From Cinclus cinclus (taxonomy: Eukaryota > Chordata > Aves > Passeriformes > Cinclidae): a DNA stretch of 64,000 nt. This document shows positions 36,801-45,800 of this stretch, one piece after another (the stretch's first letter is position 1; each line of letters opens with the position of its first letter). The notes beneath the pieces are model-generated. The model made no database searches. It worked only from the letters and a program-made list of their open reading frames with translations, and was not told where the DNA came from. Location: assembly GCF_963662255.1 (NCBI RefSeq), contig NC_085080.1:620001-684000 (forward strand), given 5' to 3'. Both the position numbers and the translations under genes were made by a program.

Positions 36801-39800
36801 CTCCTGGCTGGGGCATCTCCCAATGGGATGATGGAATCTTATCAGTTATACAGTAGGACTCAATGGCCCATTAACAGGAGACATTTCCCACAGAGATAAG
36901 GATGATCACCCTTATCAGTGATGGACCATTAACAGGAGACATTTCCCACAGAGATAAGGATGATCACCCTTATCAGTGATGGGCCATTAACAGGAGTCAT
37001 TTCCCACAGAGATAAGGATGATCACCCTTATCAGTGATGGGCCATTAACAGGAGACATTTCCCACAGAGATAAGGATGATCACCCTTATCAGTTATGGCC
37101 CATTAACAGAAGACATTTCCCACAGAGATAAGGATGATCACCCTTATCAGTGATGGGCCATTAACAGGAGACATTTCCCACAGAGATAAGGATGATCACC
37201 CTTATCAGTGATGGCCCATCAACAGAAGACATTTCCCACAGAGATAAGGATGATCACCCTTCTCAGATGGCAATAGAATATGTATGTTGTATTGTAAACC
37301 AGGACATAATCCACCCCTTATTCTATTACCATCTACATTATACCCAAACCAATACCCTATATATATATATATGTATATACACATATAATACAGAATGAAA
37401 CCCTACACACAGTTCTCTCTTAAAACAACGTTTCCTTGCGGTACACAGCGGGTTTCTCCATCTTTCTGCATTACCCACCAAGTGTAACCAGGTCCTTGAG
37501 TAAAAACAATCCCACTGATTGGTTTGCCTTTGCCTGCAGTGGGATTAATCCAAACAGTCTTTCCTAAAATACCTTTCATGTGTACCACAGGGATTCTGTC
37601 TCCATCCACTGTGTGCAGGGGTTCAGATTGGGCAGGACCGGCTCGATTGATGGACCCTCTGGTGTTGACCATCCAGGTGGCTTTTGCCAAGTTCATTTCC
37701 CAATTTCTGAAGGTTCCCCCACCGAGTGCCTTCAGGGTAGTTTTAAGGAGTCCATTGCACCGTTCAACTTTCCAGGCAGCTGGTGCGTGGTAAGGGATAT
37801 GATATATCCATTCAATACCATGTTCTCTGGCCCAGGTGTTGATAAGACCGTTCTTGAAATGGGTTCCGTTGTCTGACTCAATTCTTTCAGGGGTACCATG
37901 CCTCCAAAGGACTTGTTTTTCTAGGCCCAAGATGGTGTTGCGGGCAGTAGCATGAGGCACAGGGTAGGTTTCCAACCATCCTGTGGTTGCTTCCACCATG
38001 GTCAGTACGTAGCGCTTGCCTTGGCGGGTTTGGGGAAGGGTGATGTAGTCAATTTGCCAGGCTTCCCCATACCTGTACTTTGACCATCGTCCACCGTACC
38101 ACAGAGGCTTCACCCGCTTGGCCTGTTTGATTGTGGCACAGGTCTCACAGTTCTGGATGACCTGTGAGATGCTGTCCATAGTAAGGTCCACCCCTCGGTC
38201 ACGGGCCCATCGGTATGTTGCATCTCTCCCCTGATGACCAGAGGCATCATGGGCCCAACGAGCTAGGAATAATTCTCCCTTGTGCTGCCAGTCTAGATCC
38301 ACCTGTGATATTTTTACCTTGGCAGCTCGGTCCACCTGCTCGTTGTTGTGATGCTCTTCATTAGCTCGACTCTTAGGTACGTGCGCATCCATGTGTAGAA
38401 CCTTCACGGTTAGCTTCTTTACTCGGGTGGCAATGTCCTGCCAAATCTCAGCGGCCCCCATGGGTTTCCCTCTGCGCTGCCAGTTGGCCTTTTTCCAGCG
38501 ATCCAACCATCCCCACAGAGCATTAGCTACCATCCATGAGTCAGTGTAGAGATAGAGCTTTGACCACTTCTCCCGTTCAGCAATCTCTAAAGCCAGATGA
38601 ACGGCTTTTAACTCTGCGACCTGACTCGATCCACCCTGTCCCTCGGTACCTTGTGCAACTTGTCGTGTGGGGCTCCATACTGCAGCTTTCCATTTTCAGT
38701 TAGTGCCTACAACTCGGCAGGAACCATCAGTGAAGAGGGCATTTCATCTTTCAGTCTCCGGTAGCTCATTATATGGTGGGGCTTCCTCAGCACGTGCCAC
38801 TTGCTCCTCTTCTTCTTCTTCAGAAGATAACCCAGAAGTCTCACCTTCAGGCCAGTTTGTAATTATTTCCAGAATCCCAGGGCGATTCGGATTTCCAATA
38901 TGGGCGCGCTGAGTGAGGAGGGCAATCCATTTGCTCCATGTGGTGTCAGTGGCATGATGTGTGGAAGGAACCTTTCCCTTGAACATCCAGCCCAGTACCG
39001 GTAGTCGAGGTACCAGAAGCAGCTGTGTTTCAGTGCCAATTACTTCAGAGGCTGCTTGAACTCCTTCATAGACAGCCAAGATTTCCTTCTCTGTGGGAGT
39101 GTAGCTGTTTTCAGACCCTTTGTAGCTTCTGCTCCAGAATCCCAGTGGTCGACCCCGAGTCTCACCAGGCACCTTCTGCCAAAGGCTCCAGGATAGACCA
39201 TGATTTCCAGCTGCAGAGTAGAGCACGTTCTTTACATCTCTGGTCCTGTCCTGACTGGACCAAGGGCTACAGCATGAGCGATCTCCTGCTTGATCTGGGC
39301 AAAGGCTTGCTGCTGCTCAGGGCCCCAGTGGAATTCGTTCTTCTTCCGGGTGACCAGGTAGAGAGGGCTCACAATCTGGCTGTACTCAGGGATGTGCATT
39401 CCCCAAAAGCCTATGGCACCTAGGAAAGCTTGTGTTTCCTTCTTGTTGGTTGGTGGAGACATAGCGGTGATCTTGTTAATTACCTCTGTTGGGATCTGAT
39501 GACGTCCATCTTGCCATTTGACTCCTAGAAACTGAATTTCCTGAGCTGGTCCCTTGACCTTACTTTGCTTAATGGCAAAACCAGCCTTCAGCAGAATCTG
39601 AATAATCTTCTCTCCTTTCTCGAAGACTTCCCCTGCTGTGCTCCCCCATACAATGATGTCATCGATATACTGTAGGTGTTTGGGAGCCTCGCCCTTTTCC
39701 AGTGCAGCCTGGATCAGTCCATGGCAGATGGTGGGGCTGTGTTTCCACCCCTGGGGCAGTTGGTTCCAGGTGTACTGCACGCCCCTCCAGGTGAAAGCAA

Positions 39801-42800
39801 ACTGAGGCCTGCACTCTTCTGCCAGAGGAATGGAGAAAAATGCATTGGCAATGTCAATGGTGGCATACCACTTTGCTGCCTTGGACTCCAGCTCGTACTG
39901 GAGTTCCAGCATGTCCGGCACGGCAGTGCTCAGCAGTGGAGTCACTTCATTCAATGCACGATAGTCCACAGTCAATCTCCATTCTCCGTCAGACTTGTGC
40001 ACAGGCCAGATGGGGCTGTTGAAGGGTGAGTGGGTTTTGCTGACCACCCCTTGGCTTTCCAGTTTACAAATCATCTCATGGATGGGAGTCACAGAGTCTC
40101 TGTCGGTACGGTATTGCCGACGGTGTACTGTTGTTGTGGCGATTGGTACCTGTTGCTCTTCAACTCTCAGTAGTCCCACAGCAGAGGGGTCATCTGAGAG
40201 ACTAGGTAAGGTATTCAGTTTTCTGATGTCTTCTGTCTCTACAGCAGCTATCCCAAAAGCCCAGCGATATCCCTTTGGGTCTTTGAAATACCCATTTTGA
40301 AGATATTCTATGCCGAGGATGCATGGGGCCTCTGGGCCAGTCACGATCGGGTGTTTCTGCCACCCTTTCCCAGTTAAACTCACTTTGGCCTCTACTACAG
40401 TCAGCTGCTGGGATCCTCCTGTTACCCCAGAACATCCAGAGATGGACTCTTCTCCTACATACCTTGATGGCATCAGGGTACATTGGGCGCCGGTGTCAAC
40501 AAAAGCCTTATGTTTTTGTGGGTCAGATGTGCCAGGCCATTAGATCCACACAGTCCAGTAGATCCGATTGTCCCTCTCCTCTACCTGGCTAGAGGCAGGG
40601 CTCCTCTATTCCTGGTCTTGGTACACGTTGCTCTCTTCCTGTAGATAGGTTCTTGAGGTCCCTTCAAGAGGATCAGTCATATCATCATTCTGATACTGTT
40701 TGGAGTTCTGTGCACGAGAGACTGGAGCAGCGTTGACTCTAGATGAGCTTCTTGTGTTGGGTGTCCCTCTTTTTAGTTCATGTACCCGGGCTGCTGAGGA
40801 GGAGGTGGGTTTTCTATCCCACTTCCTCATGTCTTCTCCATGCTCCTGAAGGAAAAACCAGAGGTTACCTCGTGGAGTGTGTCCTGTCTTCCTGGCTGGG
40901 AAACGCCGGCTCCTAATGGCAGAGACTCTTGTTGGTTCTGCTGAGATCTGGTAGTTTTCTTCCTTAAGTTCTTTTTTTAGTTTCTGATGGCCCTCTTCAA
41001 TCAAGTTCCGGACTTGCTCAACCAGCCTTGTTTCCACGGTCGAGACATGGGTACGAAAAGGGGCAGTGACAGTGTCCTGATAAATTCTTAGCTTATTGGC
41101 CAAGACGCCTACCATGTCCTCACCTTCCCTCCATTGCAGCGTTGCCAGGTAACGGGAGTACATCTCTGGTCCAAGCCGTGCGAATCTCAACCACATCTGT
41201 GACGTGCACCGGACACAGTCTGGGCTCTTAGGAAATCTCTCATCTTCTGAGAAAATGATCTCCAGCACAGCCAATTCCCTCAGGCATCGGATACCTTGTT
41301 CCATTGTGCTCCATTTTCCTTGGTGCACCTGGAGATCTTCTTTACAAAGGTATCTGTCCTTCACACTTGTCAGCAGTCACCGCCAGAGGTGAGGGTTTCT
41401 TGGGTTTTCCCAATCCCCTGGTCAATGACCACATCCCGGGACAGAGATCCCAGTTGCCTGGCCTCACTTCCATCCAGAACTGTGTCATTGGCTGCAGCGT
41501 CCCAGATGCGGAGCAGCCAGGTCAGGATGGACTCGTTTGCCTGGCGGGTGAATTCCCTCCGCAGGTCACGCAGCTCACCCAGGGATAGAGAGCGAGTGAT
41601 GATTTCTGGCTCTGTCTCTTCTGCTGGGTGCGAAGGTCCTGCCATGTCCTCATCAGTGACTACGTGAACTGATTTGCTCTTTGATTTCTTCTTCTGAACG
41701 GGGGCGACTGCTACTGGTCTGGGCTGTTCTGGTTTGGTGACAGTTTGTGTGGAGATGCTGATGGCACTTTTGGTTCCTTCCTCCTGGGTAAAAGTCTGCA
41801 TAGAGACAGACGCTGTTGCTTTTCTTTTGGCTTTTTTCTCCTCTGTGGCAGTCTGCGTAGACATGGACGCTGTTGCTTTGTGTTTGGTTCGTTTCTCCTT
41901 TGTGACACTCTGTGCAGACATGGACGCAGTTGATTTGTTTCTTTTTTCCTCTTCCTCAAGAATACGCTGCACTATACCATGTAGTGTTTTGTTTCTAAGC
42001 ATGTTGCAGGCTGTGAAGGCTGTGCAGAGAAGACAAAGCAGAACTAACAACAATATTATGCTGTCCTTGGCATCCAGAGAGAACTCAACATTTCCAAAAA
42101 CTGCTGTGCCAGGCCTGAAAGATTGGAAAAAAATCATCCTTTTCCCCTCCCCCCAGGGGCTGGGTGCGATTGTTGAGACCCCAGATGTAGCAGCCTAGAC
42201 TAGGACAAACAAACAAAGTTGAGTATATATTCCGAATGATGTTCATTGCCTCAGAGGTTATCATGCAATAGACATAATAGACCAATAAAGCAATTTTTAT
42301 ACCATACCCTGGTCTACACAGGAGCATTACAACCGGCAGATAGTTCCCCATGTGCAGAAAAATATAGAGAGTAAGATATAAAACCCACGTAAGCATGTTG
42401 AGAATCATGGTGAATAGGTGGCTGGCACAATTCAAAACTGTAATGCTGACTTTTTTCTCAGTACCTTCGTGCCCCACGTTGGGCGCCAATAAATGTATTG
42501 GTTTGAACAGCAAAACCAGTGAGACTTCAAGTCAGTAATACAATTTTTAATAGGGAAGAGAAAAAGGAAAAACAAAATACATGCAATAAAAAATAAAACC
42601 ACTGACAGAGTCAGAACACAACCTGATACCCTGTCAGTCAGGGTGCTGGTGCAGTTTTCCTCCAAAGGCTCCGGCGATGATGTGGAAAAAACCTGGTTCT
42701 TCCTCTGGAATCCAGTGGGAAATGGCTGCCTTTGGCGTTCTAAACCTCAGTTTTTATCTAGGTAGGAAAGGCTTGGCTCGTCCTCCTGGCTGGGGCATCT

Positions 42801-45800
42801 CCCAATGGGATGATGGAATCTTCTCAGTTATACAGTAGGACTGAATGGCCCATTAACAGGAGACATTTCCCACAGAGATAAGGATGATCACCCTTATCAG
42901 TTATGGCCCATCAACAGAAGACATTTCCCACAGAGATAAGGATGATCACCCTTATCAGTTATGGCCCATCAACAGAAGACATTTCCACAGAGATAAGGAT
43001 GATCACCCTTATCAGTGATGGCCATCAACAGGAGACATTTCCCACAGAGATAAGGATGACTACCCTTCTCAGATGGTAATAGAATATTTATGTTGTATTG
43101 TAAACCAGGACAGACAGGTAACACAGCTGGGACAGATAAATATACACCTGGACAGGTAACACATCTGGGGGGTGGAATGAGGGCTGGGAGCTCACCTGGG
43201 GCCCCTCCATGGCACCTGGAACACTCCCCTGATGGATTTGTCACCTGTCCCCCTGTCCCCAGTGTCACCTGTCCCCAGTGTCACCTGTCCCCAGTGGATT
43301 TGTCACCTGTCAGCTGTTGTTGGAGTCCCCTGTCCTGTGTCCCCTGCTGGATCTTTCCCTGTTCCTGTGTCCTCAGTGTCACCTGTGTCCCCTAATGGGT
43401 TTGTCACCTGTCCCATGTCTCTGCTCTCACCTGTCCTCTGTCCCTGCAGTCACCTGTCCTGTGTCCTTGCTGGATTTGTCACCTGTCCCGTGTCCCCGCT
43501 GGATTTGTCACCTGTCCCATGTCCCCGCACAGGCGGCCCGTTCCCAGCAGGCCATCGCGGCGCAGCGCGGGGAGGTGGCTCTGGTGGAGCGGGCGCAGCG
43601 GGCGCAGCTGCAGGAGCAGGAGGTCGGGCGGCGCCGCCAGGAGCTCGAGGCCACCGTGCGCAAACCGGCCGAGGCCGAGCGCTACCGGCTGGAGCGGCTG
43701 GCTGAGGCTCACAGGTGAGGTGCGGCCCCTTTAAGGGTGGCCACGCCCCTCGGGGGGAACCACGCCCCCCCGGTCCCGTGTGCTGGTATTTGGGCGGTCC
43801 CACCCATTGCCCTTTGAAGGGAAGTGTTGCCCTTTTAAGGAGAAGCCACACCCCCACCATGGTGGGCCCACCAGTTTGGTATCATTGCCCCTTTAAGAGA
43901 AGCTTCACCCCTTAAAGTGAGTCACACTCCTGGTGGGCCCCACCCTAAAGGTGAAGTCATTGCCCCTTTAAGAAGGAGCCACACCCTCACCGTGGTGGGC
44001 AAGTTTGATAGGGCCATTGCCCTTTTAAGAGAGGTGTTGCCCCTTTAGTAAAAACCTCTGGTGGGACCCACCCTTAAAGGTGCAGCTGTCACCCTTTTTA
44101 AGAGAAGCAGTGCTCCTTTAAGAAGGAGTCCCAGCCCCTCCCAATCAACCAGGGGGGTGTTTTGGGGGGGTCCCACCAGCTTAGGTGATGGCATCGCCAT
44201 TTTAAGGGTACAATGGGCCTCTTTTGGGGGGACCCACCAGTTTTGGTGGAGGTCCTGCACCTTTAACAGAAGTGTTGTCCCTTTAAGAATAAGCCACATC
44301 CCCCCCTTGGTGGGTCCCACCACTGGTGGAGCCATTTCCATTTCAAATGAACCATTGCCCCTTTAAGAATAAGCCATATCCCCCACCATGATGAGTCCCA
44401 CCCCTTAACGGTGACACCATTGCCCCTTTAAGAAGGAGCCACGCCCTCCCCCAGTGAGTTCTGATGAAGTTTTGGTGGGTTCCACCAAAACAGAGCCATG
44501 GCCCCTTTAAGAGAGGCATTGCCCCTTTAAGGGGGGGGGGGCACGCCCTCACCCTGGTGGGTCCCACGAGGTTACATGAAGTCATCGCCCCTTTAAATAC
44601 AAACCCCGCCCCTTAAAGTGAACCACACTCTCAATCTGGTGGCTCCCACCACTTTGGGTAACGCCACGGCCCTTTTAAGAGAAGCCACGCCCCCCCCTCC
44701 CCATCCCCCACATTGGTGGACCCCACCACCTGTCTGTACCCATTACCTGTGTACTGACATTGCCCCTTTAAGAGCCGTGACTTGGCGCCCCCTACAGGAC
44801 GCAGGTGCTGCTGCAGGCTGAGGCCGAGGCCGAGACCCTCAAGGTGAGCCCAGGGGGGCCCGGGTGGATTTTGGGGGGTCCCAGGTGGGGTTTGGGGGGG
44901 TCCCAGGAGGATTTTGGGGGGTCCCAGGCCCCCAAATCTTGGAATATTTTGGGGCTCCCTTAGGGACTTTTGGCTCTCCCAGAATTTTGGGGGGGTCCCC
45001 GATCCCATTTTTGGGGTCCCCGATCCCATTTTTGGTGTCCCCGATCCCATTTTTGGGGTCCCCGATCCCATTTTCGGGGTCCCCGATCCCATTTTTGATG
45101 TCCCCGATCCCATTTTTGATGTCCCTGATCCCATTTTTGATGTCCCTGATCCCATTTTTGATGTCTCCGATCCCATTTTTGGGGTCCCCGATCCCATCTC
45201 AATTTCCCAGATCCCGTTTTTGATGTCCCCGATCCCATTTTTGATATCCCCGATCCCATTTTCGGGGTCCCCGATCCCATTTTCGATGTTCCCGATCCCA
45301 TTTTCGATGTCCCCGATCCCATTTTCGGGGTCCTGATCCCATTTTCGGGTCCCAGGTGACCGGGGCCGCCCGTGCCGCCGCCGTTGCCTCCCGGGCTCGC
45401 GCCGAGGCCGCCGCGGTGGCCGCCAAGGCCGAGGCCTTCGGGCAGTTCCAGGACGCGGCCGTGGTGGATCTGGTGCTGCAGAGACTGCCCCAGGTGGGGA
45501 CATGGGGGACACTGGGGACAATGGAGACATTGAGGACATTTGGGGGGACTGGGGACATGGGGGGATTGGGGACATTTAGGGACTTTGGGGACATTTGGGG
45601 ACAATGGAGACATTGGGGATATTTGGGGGGACTGGGGACATTTGGGGGCATTTAGGGACATTGGGGACATTTGGGGACATTGGGGACATTTGGGGACAAT
45701 GGAGAAACTGGGGACATGGGGGACATTTGGGGACATTGGGGACATTTGGAGACAATGGAGAAACTGGGGACATGGGGGACATTTGAGGGGACTGGGGATA

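Larger units (their letters stand above)
36510..43112 (-). mobile_element. Endogenous retrovirus, antisense in FLOT1 intron 7
   Basis: A 6.6-kb element flanked by GACAG duplications (36505-36509 and 43113-43117). Read on the minus strand it has a 5' LTR (43112-42494), a tRNA-Lys primer site, gag-like, protease, reverse transcriptase, RNase H and integrase coding, a purine-rich tract (about 37307-37325) and a 3' LTR (37306-36510). Only about 100 bases separate the integrase end from the 3' LTR, so env is absent. Stops and frame changes interrupt the coding. The LTRs share most bases apart from repeat number, suggesting a fairly recent insertion. Class is unsettled: a 5-bp duplication and env loss suit ERVL-like elements, the Lys primer site suits betaretrovirus-like ones. 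Confidence 0.93.

Noticed and set aside
36881..37286. Seven regularly spaced 58-bp repeats, CRISPR-like at first sight
   Set aside because: There are no unique spacers; the whole unit repeats, and it lies in a retroviral LTR of a vertebrate genome.
37307..37402. A possible env gene
   Set aside because: Only about 100 bases lie between the integrase reading frame and the 3' LTR.
42085..42513. 142-codon minus-strand frame with hydrophobic stretches at the 5' end of the ERV, possibly an accessory protein
   Set aside because: It starts inside the LTR, crosses the primer binding site and overlaps the gag-like frame, so it is more likely untranslated leader.
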